Shown: positions 9,753 to 21,519 of the stretch, one piece after another
How the letters are laid out: each line of letters begins with the position of its first letter
Numbering within the stretch: position 1 is the stretch's first letter
Source: Dactylosporangium roseum
Lineage (GTDB): Bacteria; Actinomycetota; Actinomycetes; Mycobacteriales; Micromonosporaceae
Assembly (NCBI RefSeq): GCF_025264685.1
Contig: NZ_CP073721.1
Span: 6,713,501 to 6,777,500, forward strand
Reading direction: 5' to 3'
Length of the DNA: 64,000 bases
Translations under genes and position numbers: made by a program
Notes under the pieces: model-generated
Told to the model about the DNA's origin: nothing
Seen by the model: only the letters and a program-made list of their open reading frames with translations
Database searches by the model: none

Positions 9753-10526
9753 ATGTCTCTCGTGCGGGCACAAACCGAGCGGGGCGTGGCGACGCTCACC
9801 CTCGACAGCCCGTCCAACCGAAACGCACTGTCGACGGCCCTGATCGAGGAGCTGCTCGCGGCGCTCGCGGCCGCGGAGGCCGACGACACCGTGCGGGTCG
9901 TCGTGCTCTCCCACACCGGCCCCGTCTTCTGCTCCGGCGCCGACCTCAAGGAGACGGCGGCCGCCTTCGGCACCGGAAAGCCGCCGATCAACCGGCTCGG
10001 CGAGGTCCTGACGGCCATCTGGGAGGGTCACAAGCCGGTGGTCGCCCGGGTGGCCGGCCCGGCGCGCGCCGGCGGCCTGGGTCTCATCGCGGCCGCGGAC
10101 CTGGCGGTCTGCACCCTGGACGCCACGTTCGCGTTCTCGGAGGTCCGCATCGGCGTCATCCCCGCGGTGATCTCCGCCACAGTTCTGCCCCGGCTGTCGC
10201 CGCGGGCGGCCACCGAGCTGTTCCTCACCGGGGACACCTTCGACGGCGCGCGCGCGGCCGAGGTGGGCCTGGTGACCGCCGCGGTGGACGTGGCCTCGCT
10301 CGACGCGGCGGTCGCCGGCTACGTCGCGGCGCTGATCCGCGGAGCGCCCGGCGCGCTCGCGGGCACCAGACAGCTCCTGCGCCGACGGAAATCGGACACG
10401 TTCCGTGACGACGTGGCGGAGCTGACCGAACTGTCCGTCCGATACTTCGGATCGGACGAAGGGGTGGAGGGAATCCTCGCTTTTCGGGAGAAACGTGACC
10501 CGAATTGGATCCCGGACGGGGCGTGA
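9753..10526 (+). CDS. Enoyl-CoA hydratase/isomerase family protein (crotonase)
   Basis: 257 residues. Crotonase oxyanion-hole segments are visible: CSGADLKE near 70 and GPARAGGLGLIAAADLAV near 107-124, followed by FSEVRIGVIPA. The Glu of SEVRIG matches one of the usual acid/base positions. It probably acts in fatty acid or branched amino acid breakdown, with substrate unknown. No other beta-oxidation gene is adjacent. The short divergent spacing with hemW implies overlapping promoters. Confidence 0.87.
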   Translation: MSLVRAQTERGVATLTLDSPSNRNALSTALIEELLAALAAAEADDTVRVVVLSHTGPVFCSGADLKETAAAFGTGKPPINRLGEVLTAIWEGHKPVVARVAGPARAGGLGLIAAADLAVCTLDATFAFSEVRIGVIPAVISATVLPRLSPRAATELFLTGDTFDGARAAEVGLVTAAVDVASLDAAVAGYVAALIRGAPGALAGTRQLLRRRKSDTFRDDVAELTELSVRYFGSDEGVEGILAFREKRDPNWIPDGA

Positions 10527-10587
10527 CGTCCGAATCTGGTAGCAGCGGGAACGTACGCTGGTCGAGTTCTCTTGACGGGAGGTGACG

Positions 10588-11493
10588 ATGCGTGTCCGGT
10601 GGGCGGTCACGGTGACGGCGGTGATCGCCGTCGCCATGGTCATCGGCGCCTATGTCGTCCTGCGGCACTTCGGCGAAAAGCTGCCGTTGCGCCTCCCGGT
10701 GGGCAGGGCGTGTGTGGTCAACGCCGGCAACGCCTCGGTCAACGCCGCCTCCGACTCGGCCGCGAGTTCCGGCGCGGTGACGCTGGACGCCGAGCAGATC
10801 GCCAACGCCGCGACGATCACCGCCGTGGGCATCACACGCAAGATCCCGCACCGCGGGCTGGTCGTCGCGCTGGCCACCGCTTGGCAGGAGTCCAAGCTGG
10901 AGAACCTGTCCGGCGGCGACCGCGACTCCATCGGTCTCTTCCAGCAGCGCCCCAGCCAGGGCTGGGGCAAGCCGGAGCAGATCGCCGACCCGCGCTATGC
11001 GGCGAACGCCTTCTACACCGGCCTGCTCAAGGTCAAGGGCTGGGAGCAGATGCGGGTCACCGACGCCGCCCAGGCCGTGCAGCGCAGCGCCCACCCGGAG
11101 GCCTACGAGAAGTGGGTCGACGAGTCGGAGATCATGGTGCGCGCGCTGACCGGCGAGGTCACCGGCGCGGTGGCGTGCAGCGTCACCGAGGACGGCAGCC
11201 ACGGCCCCGAGGCCGCCAGGGCACTCGGCGCGAGCCTGAAGCTCGACTGGGGCAACATCGGCACCGCCGACGCCGCCGACCTCGTCGGCGTGGCGCTGAA
11301 GGTCCGCGAGCCGAAGACCGGCTGGCAATATGCGCACTGGCTGGTCGCTCACGCGCAGGAGCACGGCGTCAAGCGGGTCGTCTTCAACGGCATGCAGTGG
11401 ACGGCAGACAGCGGCGAGTGGGCGCGAGTCACGGAGCGTGGCGGCGTCAATGCCGGTCCGGCCGGCGAGCGGGTCGTCGCCGAGGTCTACTGA
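10588..11493 (+). CDS. Membrane-anchored lysozyme-like protein (putative cell-wall hydrolase)
   Basis: 301 residues from the ATG at 10588, with GGGAGG five bases upstream. One N-terminal transmembrane segment (about 8-28) anchors an extracytoplasmic protein. Residues 85-170 look lysozyme-like: a Glu in ATAWQESKLENL and SIGLFQQRPSQGWG, which is the ES...GLFQQ pattern of lytic transglycosylase-like proteins. Similar actinobacterial proteins are often labelled heavy metal transporter or hypothetical. Action on peptidoglycan is an inference from the motif. Confidence 0.7.
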   Translation: MRVRWAVTVTAVIAVAMVIGAYVVLRHFGEKLPLRLPVGRACVVNAGNASVNAASDSAASSGAVTLDAEQIANAATITAVGITRKIPHRGLVVALATAWQESKLENLSGGDRDSIGLFQQRPSQGWGKPEQIADPRYAANAFYTGLLKVKGWEQMRVTDAAQAVQRSAHPEAYEKWVDESEIMVRALTGEVTGAVACSVTEDGSHGPEAARALGASLKLDWGNIGTADAADLVGVALKVREPKTGWQYAHWLVAHAQEHGVKRVVFNGMQWTADSGEWARVTERGGVNAGPAGERVVAEVY

Positions 11494-11629
11494 CAGGCCT
11501 TGACGTTCCGCGCGACCAGCGGGTTGTCGCCCGTTCGCACATTGTCAGGAGGCCAACTCCCGAGTCGGGCGGATATGCACCTCGCGTTACGATCGGGCGT
11601 TCCCTCGTTGGCAAAAGTAAGGGGAGGAC

Positions 11630-12550
11630 ATGACGTCCGCTGCACCCGACTACGACGGTCTCACCGGCTATGAGCCGATCAGCGAGGCCGACCGCAAGGA
11701 GTTCCTGGATCAGGGCTTCCTGCTGGTCCGCAACGTCCTGAAGGAAGAGCACCGCGCGCGGCTCGAAGCCGCGATGGACCGGGTCTACGCCGAGGAGAAG
11801 GCGGCCGGCTCCAGCAGCATGAAGAAGGACGGCACGCTGCACCTGCTGGGCTTCCTCACGCGTGACGACCTCTTCGGGCACCTGCTGACCCAGCCGACCC
11901 TCTTCCCCTACATGTGGGGCCTGGCCGGCTGGAACATCTACACGCACCACAACCACCTCGACATCACGCCTCCGACGTCCGAGGAGGAGCCGCCCTCGTG
12001 GGGCTGGCACCAGGACGGGTACCGGCAGAACTCCGACCCGGAGACCATGGACCCGAACCTGCCACGGCCGATGTTCTCGCTGAAGATCGCCTACGTCATC
12101 TCCGACCTGTCGGAGACGGGCCGGGGCGCCACCAAGGTCATCCCGGGCAGCCACCTCTGGAACTCGCTGCCCCGCCCGGCCGACACCACGGTGCACAACC
12201 CCGACCCCGAGGGCACCGTCGAGATCACGGCCAACCCGGGCGACTGCTTCATCTTCGACCGCCGCCTCTGGCACTCCCGGTCGCCGAACTACTCGGACGT
12301 CACCCGCAAGATGCTGTTCATCGGCTACACCTACCGGTGGATCCGCAACCTGGACGACATGCCGATCGACTACAACAGCGAGTGGTGGGCCAACCGCACG
12401 CCGGTGCAGCGCCAGTTGCTCGGCGAGGCGACGCACACGGCGAACTACTGGGGCATCAACTGGAACGGGTACATCGACGAGGAGATCCCGCTCCGCAAGG
12501 AACTCAAGACGCGCGGCCTTCTCGACCGCTCGATCCCCTGGCTGCGCTAG
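11630..12550 (+). CDS. Phytanoyl-CoA dioxygenase (PhyH) family oxygenase
   Basis: 306 residues; ATG at 11630 with AAGGGGAGGA upstream. The iron-binding triad of Fe(II)/2-oxoglutarate oxygenases is visible as H127-x-D129 (WHQDGY) and H215 (RLWHSRSPN), with R226 a candidate for the 2-oxoglutarate carboxylate. The fold and length fit the PhyH superfamily, which includes hydroxylases of lipids, amino acids and secondary metabolites. The substrate cannot be predicted, and it is not in a biosynthetic cluster here. It is convergent with the GlsB-type gene, with repeat copy B between them. Confidence 0.87.
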   Translation: MTSAAPDYDGLTGYEPISEADRKEFLDQGFLLVRNVLKEEHRARLEAAMDRVYAEEKAAGSSSMKKDGTLHLLGFLTRDDLFGHLLTQPTLFPYMWGLAGWNIYTHHNHLDITPPTSEEEPPSWGWHQDGYRQNSDPETMDPNLPRPMFSLKIAYVISDLSETGRGATKVIPGSHLWNSLPRPADTTVHNPDPEGTVEITANPGDCFIFDRRLWHSRSPNYSDVTRKMLFIGYTYRWIRNLDDMPIDYNSEWWANRTPVQRQLLGEATHTANYWGINWNGYIDEEIPLRKELKTRGLLDRSIPWLR

Positions 12551-12567
12551 CGCCGCCGCTCCCCCAG

Positions 12568-12645
12568 CGCGCCGATCTTGGAGTTGTGGTCCTTCATTTG
12601 CCCGGACAGTCGGACAAATCTGGGACCACGACTCCAAGGTCGCGG
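12568..12645. repeat. Dispersed palindromic repeat, copy B (divergent)
   Basis: Left arm GCGCCGATCTTGGAGTTGTG and right arm with ACTCCAAGGTCGCGGC form an imperfect stem. TTGGAGTTGTGGTCC replaces the TTGCAGTTGTGGTGCC of the other copies, with compensating change in the right arm, so pairing is kept while sequence has drifted. The inner part (TTTGCCCGGACA / GTCGGACAAAT) can also pair. It sits between the convergent PhyH and GlsB-type genes. Confidence 0.75.
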
Positions 12646-12672
12646 CACAGAATGGCGGCGCGGACAGCGCAA

Positions 12673-12698
12673 GGCCCCCGACCGGAAGGGCGGGGGCC
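12673..12698. terminator. Hairpin terminator between convergent genes
   Basis: An eight-base G/C stem (GGCCCCCG / CGGGGGCC) with a ten-base loop lies 20 bases beyond the stop of the GlsB-type gene and after repeat B. It could end transcription in either direction. Confidence 0.65.
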
Positions 12699-12717
12699 GA
12701 CGCTCGACGGCACTGCG

Positions 12718-12999
12718 TTACGGCAGCGTACGGCGGCCACGGCCGGCGAAGCCCGCGACCAGGGCCACACCCACGGCGGCCAGGATCACCTGAACGAGCA
12801 GCTCGCCCCAGTCGACACCAGGGGTGTCGGTGGAGATGCCGACCGCGTTCGCGATGACGGTGCCCAGCAGCGCGGCGACGACGCCGATGACCATCGTCAG
12901 CCAGATCGGAATGCTCTGGCGGCCGGGGACGGCCAGCCGCCCGAGCGCGCCGATGACCAGACCGACGATCAGCGCGGTGATGATTCCGGTGACAGTCAC
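12718..12999 (-). CDS. GlsB/YeaQ/YmgE-type stress-response membrane protein
   Basis: 93 residues from a GTG at 12999 with GAGGAGG upstream. Hydrophobic Gly-rich segments (IITALIVGLVIGALGRLAVPG; a central WLTMVIGVVAALLGTVIA; a C-terminal LVQVILAAVGVALVAG) give the three-helix pattern of the transglycosylase-associated family. These are small inner-membrane proteins induced by stress, with no established activity. It is a single-gene unit. Confidence 0.87.
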   Translation of the reverse strand: MTVTGIITALIVGLVIGALGRLAVPGRQSIPIWLTMVIGVVAALLGTVIANAVGISTDTPGVDWGELLVQVILAAVGVALVAGFAGRGRRTLP

Positions 13000-13065
13000 G
13001 GTCTCCTCCTCAGAACCTCAACCAGGGGGTTGTGCTTTGCGGTTGAGCTTCTATTGCCCACCGGC

Positions 13066-13577
13066 TCAGCGGACCAAACGGACAGACGATCGGCTGGTCA
13101 TCACATCGCGTAACACCGCATCCATGGTTCGGAATGCCATCTCGGGCGGGCTGTCCAGGCGGAACCAGGCATATTCGCTGGCCTCGGCCGGATCGAGGGT
13201 GATCTCGCCGGCCGCGATCGTGGCGAGCCAGAAACAGTCGAGCACGGGCAGCGATTCACCCTGAAACTCGTACATGCCAATATACATACCGGTAAAATCA
13301 CCCAGTTCGATCTCGACGCCCAGCTCCTCGCGGGCCTCCCGGACCGCCGTCGAAGCCGGGTGCTCGAAGCCGTCGCAGAACCCGCTCGGCAGATCCCAGT
13401 GCCCCTCCCGCGGCGGCCGCACGCGCCGGATCGCGAGGAATTCCGTGGCGAAGGAGGAGCCGCGGAGGAGCACCACCCCGCCGGTCGGACGGGGATTGAC
13501 GTAGATGGCATACGAACAGGCGCCGCACACGACCGGCGGCGCCTGTGTGAGCACCCCGCCGCAGCGGGGACAGTGCC

Positions 13578-13581
<4 letters not shown>
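13066..13581 (-). CDS. NUDIX hydrolase with N-terminal zinc ribbon (NudC-like domain order)
   Basis: 171 residues. Four cysteines at the N-terminus (CPRC and CGAC) form a zinc ribbon. The Nudix box follows as GFCDGFEHPASTAVREAREELGV, split here as GFCDGFE then REAREELG, matching Gx5Ex7REUxEExGU. The family cleaves nucleoside diphosphate derivatives; the layout resembles ADP-ribose or NADH pyrophosphatase relatives, substrate unknown. The start ATG overlaps the lepA stop (ATGA), so it is probably translationally coupled to lepA. Confidence 0.88.
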
Positions 13582-15446
<1,865 letters not shown>

Positions 15447-15588
15447 CGGTGGCACAGGCGTCCGTTCTCCGTGCGGGCTTGGGGATCTCGTACATCGTCC
15501 CACGCCCGCGCCGTTCCTCCACGCCCCGGCCGCCCCATCCCTCCCCGCTCCGCGATCCCGGCCCCGCGTCCCCCCACACCGCCCCCTT

Positions 15589-15672
15589 CCGCGTTGATCA
15601 TGCAGTCCTGGTGCCGAGAAACTCCCAACTTGTCCGGGTTTGTCAGGCACCACAACTGCATGATCAACGCGG
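15589..15672. repeat. Dispersed palindromic repeat, copy C
   Basis: Left arm CCGCGTTGATCATGCAG and right arm CTGCATGATCAACGCGG pair perfectly. The outer tracts CCCCCTT (left) and AAGGGGG (right) extend the stem to about 33 pairs per side. The centre contains GTCCGGGTTTGTCAGGC. It lies between lepA (upstream side) and the YbjN-type gene (downstream side), both on the minus strand. Confidence 0.9.
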
Positions 15673-15747
15673 AAGGGGGGCCGGGGCGAGGTCCGCGCCG
15701 CGACGAAGGGCGGCCAGGGTGAGGGGCAGTGCCGCGACGAAGGGCGG

Positions 15748-16281
15748 CTAGAGCAGGGCGCCCTCGTCGTGGAGCCAGTCGACGAAGCCCATGGCGACCA
15801 CCGCGGCGCAGTCGACCAGCTCGGCGATCAGGGCGTCGTGGGCGCCGGAGAGCAGCGGGACCTGCATCTCGGCGTAGATCGGTAGCTGGCCGCGGTCCGT
15901 CGGGTCGCCGACGTAGGCCTTGTAGAAGCGCCGCGTGTGGTTCCACTCGTTGACCACACGATAGGACCGGTCGGCCCAGTCCGGCGGGACAGTCGCGTGC
16001 GGCCGCGCCCGGATGACCAGGATCTCGTCGGACGGCCCCTCGAGCGTGAACAGCACCGCGTGGCGCTCCCAGAGCGCGAGCAGGCTGCCGTCACCGTCGG
16101 TCAGGTATCGGATCTCGAGCTGCTCCAGGGCCTGCATCACCCGCAGCAGCGTCACCGGCGCGAGCTGAGTGCCGTCGTGGGCTCCGTCACACGCCCCGAC
16201 GGCCTTCGGGGTCTCGTCCTCCCGCGGCAACTGGGCGACATTGGTCCGCGCCTGCTCGACTCGCCATGGCCACCTTGGCAT
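15748..16281 (-). CDS. YbjN domain-containing protein
   Basis: 177 residues from the ATG at 16281. The core (about 45-165), with LEQLEIRYLTDGDGSLLALWE, VNEWNHTRRFYKAYV and DCAAVVAMGFVDWL spread along it, matches the YbjN/type III secretion chaperone-like fold of actinobacteria. Such proteins are often found in pairs and have no assigned activity; some are proposed regulators or chaperones. No signal peptide is seen. Repeat C is directly downstream. Confidence 0.75.
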   Translation of the reverse strand: MPRWPWRVEQARTNVAQLPREDETPKAVGACDGAHDGTQLAPVTLLRVMQALEQLEIRYLTDGDGSLLALWERHAVLFTLEGPSDEILVIRARPHATVPPDWADRSYRVVNEWNHTRRFYKAYVGDPTDRGQLPIYAEMQVPLLSGAHDALIAELVDCAAVVAMGFVDWLHDEGALL

Positions 16282-16451
16282 CGTTCCGCGCTCCTTGCTT
16301 CCCCGTGCGCCTCCACCCGCATGTGCGGTCCGTCGCCGCTTGTGTTCGCTCGGCGGTGGACCCGAAAGAGGACGGTACCCGTTCGGTCGAGTTTCGGCAG
16401 CCCCCAATTTCACCCTTGCACCACCCGTTCGGGTGAGGGTCTTACAGCCGT

Positions 16452-17075
16452 CTATCCGATGAGGCCATTTCCCGCGGTGCGCTGCCAGGCAGAGCCATAT
16501 GCGCAGGCCAGGGCCGTCCATGGACCCAAAATTCGGACATCGACAAAGTCTCCGGCCGCCTCGCCCACGAAGCCCATCCGGACGACCCCCTGGACGAGAC
16601 GCTGCGAGACGGGTATACGCGTGCCGTCACCCATGGTGACCATGATCGGCACATGGTCGAGAAGGGCGTCCCGGAGCATCCGCGAGCCGACGGCCCGTCC
16701 GCCGACCCCCTCGGCCGCGGCGGTCCGGACGGTCTGCGCGGCGGCCGTGCCGACCCGGCGGACGTCGAGGGCCGGGATCCGCTCGACGACCTCACCGACA
16801 CCGAAGGGAATCGACCAACGCCAATCAGTGTCCCGCGATGCGGGAAGCTCGCCGTCCAGACGGGTCAGCAGGTCGGCGCCGAGCACGGTCCGGTCCTGAC
16901 GCAGCGTCCCCCGGACGCCGCGGCTCACCAGTACACCCCATGGAAGGCGGGACCACAGTGCGACCGCGCCACCCTCCGCGGGCCGCAACCGGACGAGCGC
17001 GCCGGGGTCCAGCCGGACCGCCCGGGCGACGAACACCCGGGCGTCGGAGAGGCTGGAACCGGCTAGCCAAGCCAC
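16452..17075 (-). CDS. Conserved-looking hypothetical protein coupled to a thioesterase gene
   Basis: 207 residues from a GTG at 17075 that overlaps the last codons of the thioesterase gene. I do not recognise the family. The N-terminus (VAWLAGSSLSDARVFVARAV) and centre (WRWSIPFGVGEVVERIPALDVRRVG) look like a soluble mixed alpha/beta protein. No metal or nucleotide motif is evident, and there is no signal peptide. The 13-base overlap and the ettA-thioesterase-unknown order suggest one operon. Codon use is normal for the region. Confidence 0.6.
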   Translation of the reverse strand: MAWLAGSSLSDARVFVARAVRLDPGALVRLRPAEGGAVALWSRLPWGVLVSRGVRGTLRQDRTVLGADLLTRLDGELPASRDTDWRWSIPFGVGEVVERIPALDVRRVGTAAAQTVRTAAAEGVGGRAVGSRMLRDALLDHVPIMVTMGDGTRIPVSQRLVQGVVRMGFVGEAAGDFVDVRILGPWTALACAYGSAWQRTAGNGLIG

Positions 17076-17464
17076 GGCGAGAGGAACTCCCGCTCGATGT
17101 CCTTGACCCGGCGGGGCCGGCCGGCCCGCAGGTCGAAGGGCACGCACACGGTGCGCGCGCGGGACGCGATCTCGTCGCCGTCGAAGAGCTCGTAGGCGAC
17201 GACGAGCCGGCTCACCTTGATCTCCTCCAGCCACAGCTCGATGCGGACCGGATCGCCGTAGTCGACCGGGCGCAGGTAGTCGATCTCATGACGTGAGATG
17301 ACGATGCCGTCCTCGAACGACGACAACCCGGCCGCCCTCGCCGCGGTGAACATCAAGGCAACGCGTGCCTCCTCGTAGAGCGTGAGGAAGCGCGCGTTGT
17401 TGACGTGCCCGTACGCGTCCAGGTCGGACCAGCGCAGGGCGCAGTGGTAGACGAAGCGGGCCAC
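17063..17464 (-). CDS. Acyl-CoA thioesterase, 4HBT hot-dog fold
   Basis: 133 residues from a GTG at 17464, two bases after the ettA stop. The hot-dog signature with catalytic Asp appears as WSDLDAYGHVNNARFLTLYE near residues 11-30. The size and motif fit 4-hydroxybenzoyl-CoA thioesterase relatives such as YbgC, which hydrolyse short acyl-CoA or acyl-ACP thioesters. The substrate is unknown. Coupling to ettA is recurrent in actinobacteria as far as I recall, but its meaning is unclear. Confidence 0.85.
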   Translation of the reverse strand: MARFVYHCALRWSDLDAYGHVNNARFLTLYEEARVALMFTAARAAGLSSFEDGIVISRHEIDYLRPVDYGDPVRIELWLEEIKVSRLVVAYELFDGDEIASRARTVCVPFDLRAGRPRRVKDIEREFLSPWLG

Positions 17465-17466
17465 AG

Positions 17467-19146
<1,680 letters not shown>

Positions 19147-19226
19147 GGTGCGCCCCTACCTCCGGTCACGATTGCTTGATGTCGGGGTCAATCTTTCCAG
19201 GCCCGGCGCCGGACGCCCAATCCGGG

Positions 19227-19772
19227 CTACGGGCCGGCCGACCGCACGGGGTCGGTGAAGTTCTGGCCCCCGCTGACCTTGAGCTCATCGCGGGTGACCA
19301 CATACGTGGTGCCGCCGTTCCTCGCGACGAACGCGCCGCCGTTCTGCGTCACGCCGGAGAGGAGGAGGCCGTTGTCACCGGGGACCGGGGTCTCGCCGTC
19401 GGCGTAGAAGCTCTTCCGCTTGTCATGGCCTTGATACCACAGCCCGGTGCCGTCGTCCTCGCGGCAGATCCACACCTCACTCTTGTCGGTGCGGACGTAC
19501 AGCACAACACGCAGCGGCAGGGCCGCATTCCGGTCTTTCGCCCGCACACCAACCCCGATGAAACCCGGGCACTCCTCGGGGGCGCGAGAGCTGGTGACCG
19601 TCTTCGTGGGAGACTTTCCGTCACCGGGCAATGACTTACTGTCTTCAATGTTGCGCTTTCCAAGGATATAGCCCATCAGGGCACCGATGATCGTGAGGAT
19701 GAGCAGTGACAGCAGGACGACCACAACCGTCCGGCTCGACTCCCGCTCGGGCGCGGCCTCGTAGCGCGACAT
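19227..19772 (-). CDS. Hypothetical single-pass membrane protein
   Basis: 181 residues from the ATG at 19772. A short cytoplasmic N-terminus (MSRYEAAPERESSR) is followed by one hydrophobic helix (about 15-37) and then a hydrophilic, probably external domain containing YVRTDKSEVWICREDDGTG and ending in GGQNFTDPVRSAGP. The family is not recognised. It is divergent from otsA with about 110 bases between, and the upstream in-frame codons to 19901 overlap the otsA start and are not used. Confidence 0.6.
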   Translation of the reverse strand: MSRYEAAPERESSRTVVVVLLSLLILTIIGALMGYILGKRNIEDSKSLPGDGKSPTKTVTSSRAPEECPGFIGVGVRAKDRNAALPLRVVLYVRTDKSEVWICREDDGTGLWYQGHDKRKSFYADGETPVPGDNGLLLSGVTQNGGAFVARNGGTTYVVTRDELKVSGGQNFTDPVRSAGP

Positions 19773-19882
19773 GCTCAGCAGGATCGCACCTGTGAGCCAG
19801 CCCGCTGCATGCTGCCAGGCGACCAGAAGGATCAGTAGGCTGAAAGTACGAGGGTGGATCACCCAGGGGGAGGACGCGACAC

Positions 19883-21283
19883 GTGGCTGGAAACAGTTCA
19901 TTCGTGGTGGTCGCCAACCGGCTGCCGGTCGACAAGGTCGTCGGACCGAACGGCGAGGTGAGCTACCGCAGGAGTCCCGGCGGGCTGGTGACCGCGCTCG
20001 AGCCGGTGCTCCAGCAACGCAACGGCACCTGGGTCGGATGGCCGGGCGGGGTCGGCGAGTCGGAGCTGCCGGAGGAGTCCTTTGAGACCGGGGGCGTGCG
20101 ACTGCACCCGGTCTCGCTCAGTGCGGCGGAGATCGAGCGCTACTACGAGGGTTTCTCCAACTCCAGTCTGTGGCCGCTCTACCACGACGCGGTCGAGACC
20201 CCCATCTTCAAGCGCCGCTGGTGGGAGACCTACCGGCTGGTCAACGAGCGCTTCGCGAAGGCGGTGGCCGACGACGCCGCCCCGGGTGCCACCGTGTGGG
20301 TGCAGGACTACCAGCTCCAGCTCGTGCCGACGCTGCTGCGGGAGACCCGGCCCGATCTGAAGATCGGCTTCTTCCTGCACATCCCATTTCCCCCCGTCGA
20401 ACTCTTCATGCAGCTACCCCGCCGGGCCGAACTGCTCAAGGGGCTGCTCGGTGCCGATCTGGTCGGTTTCCAACGACCGCTCGGCGCACAGAACTTCGTC
20501 CAGTTGGCCCGGCATCTGCTCGGCACCCGCGTGCGGCGCGGCATCGTCGAGTGGGAGGGCCGGACCGTCCGCGCGGAGGCGTTCCCCATCTCGATCGACG
20601 TCAAAGAGATGGAGCACCTCGCCGGTTCGGCGGAAGTGCAGGCCAGGGCCAAGGCGATCCGCACCGAGCTGGGCGAGCCGAAGACGATCATCCTCGGCGT
20701 CGACCGGCTCGACTACACCAAAGGGATCGAGCGGAGGCTCAAAGCATTCCGGGAACTGCTGTCAGAAGGACGACTTACAGCGCCGGAGACGGTGATGGTA
20801 CAAGTGGCTACACCGAGTCGGGAGCGGGTGGAGCACTACCAGACCCTCCGGGTGAACGTCGAACGTGAGGTCGGGCGGATCAATGGTGAGTACGGACGAG
20901 TTGGCCAACCGGCCGTGCACTACCTCCATCAGTCGTACAGTCGGGCTGAGTTGGCCGCTTTGTACGTCGCGGCCGACGCCATGATGGTGACTCCGCTGAG
21001 GGACGGCATGAATCTGGTGGCCAAGGAGTACGTCGGCGCGCGCGCCGACGGCGGAGGCGCCCTTGTGCTGTCCGAGTTCGCCGGCGCAGCGGCTGAACTG
21101 CGTCAGGCGTTCCTGTGTAACCCGCACGACCTCGACGGGGTGAAGGACGCACTCATGCGCGCGATTCACGTCGACCCGGTCGAAGGGCGCAAACGGATGC
21201 ATGCTATGCATTCCCACCTGCGCTCGCACGATGTCCGTGCTTGGGCGGACGCGTTCCTGGACGCACTCGGCGCAGCGTCATGA
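19883..21283 (+). CDS. otsA: Alpha,alpha-trehalose-phosphate synthase (OtsA)
   Basis: 466 residues from a GTG at 19883 with GGGGGAGG seven bases upstream. GT20 features: NRLPV at the N-terminus, the WVQDYQLQLVP loop, HIPFPP, GVDRLDYTKGI, and TPLRDGMNLVAKEY in the nucleotide-sugar site. The enzyme makes trehalose 6-phosphate from a glucose nucleotide and glucose 6-phosphate. The phosphatase needed next is encoded immediately downstream in fusion with a trehalase-like domain, after a 236-base gap holding a large hairpin. Confidence 0.94.
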   Translation: MAGNSSFVVVANRLPVDKVVGPNGEVSYRRSPGGLVTALEPVLQQRNGTWVGWPGGVGESELPEESFETGGVRLHPVSLSAAEIERYYEGFSNSSLWPLYHDAVETPIFKRRWWETYRLVNERFAKAVADDAAPGATVWVQDYQLQLVPTLLRETRPDLKIGFFLHIPFPPVELFMQLPRRAELLKGLLGADLVGFQRPLGAQNFVQLARHLLGTRVRRGIVEWEGRTVRAEAFPISIDVKEMEHLAGSAEVQARAKAIRTELGEPKTIILGVDRLDYTKGIERRLKAFRELLSEGRLTAPETVMVQVATPSRERVEHYQTLRVNVEREVGRINGEYGRVGQPAVHYLHQSYSRAELAALYVAADAMMVTPLRDGMNLVAKEYVGARADGGGALVLSEFAGAAAELRQAFLCNPHDLDGVKDALMRAIHVDPVEGRKRMHAMHSHLRSHDVRAWADAFLDALGAAS

Positions 21284-21342
21284 CACATCCGCAGTCAACC
21301 CGCCTAGGGTCTGTTACGTAGTAGAGGCCGGAGCGAGGCGGA

Positions 21343-21432
21343 GCCCAGGCGCCGCCCGGGCCGCACCCGGCACGGCCGGGCACCGGTGTGGTGTCCGGCC
21401 GTGACCGGCGCGGTTCCGGGCGGCGCCTGGGC
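21343..21432. repeat. Large nested hairpin between otsA and the otsB fusion
   Basis: Outer arms GCCCAGGCGCCGCCCGG (21343-21359) and CCGGGCGGCGCCTGGGC (21416-21432) are a perfect 17-base inverted repeat. Inner arms CACGGCCGG (21371-21379) and CCGGCCGTG (21395-21403) form a second perfect stem. In RNA this would be a very stable two-stem structure 60 to 237 bases after the otsA stop. It could be a terminator, an attenuator or a processing site. Confidence 0.8.
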
Positions 21433-21519
21433 CCGCCACAGCCCGGCACCGCATCGCGACAGGCCCTTGCCAACCTCCGATGTACAACGACCTCCATCGC
21501 TCCCACGGACAGGCCGGAC

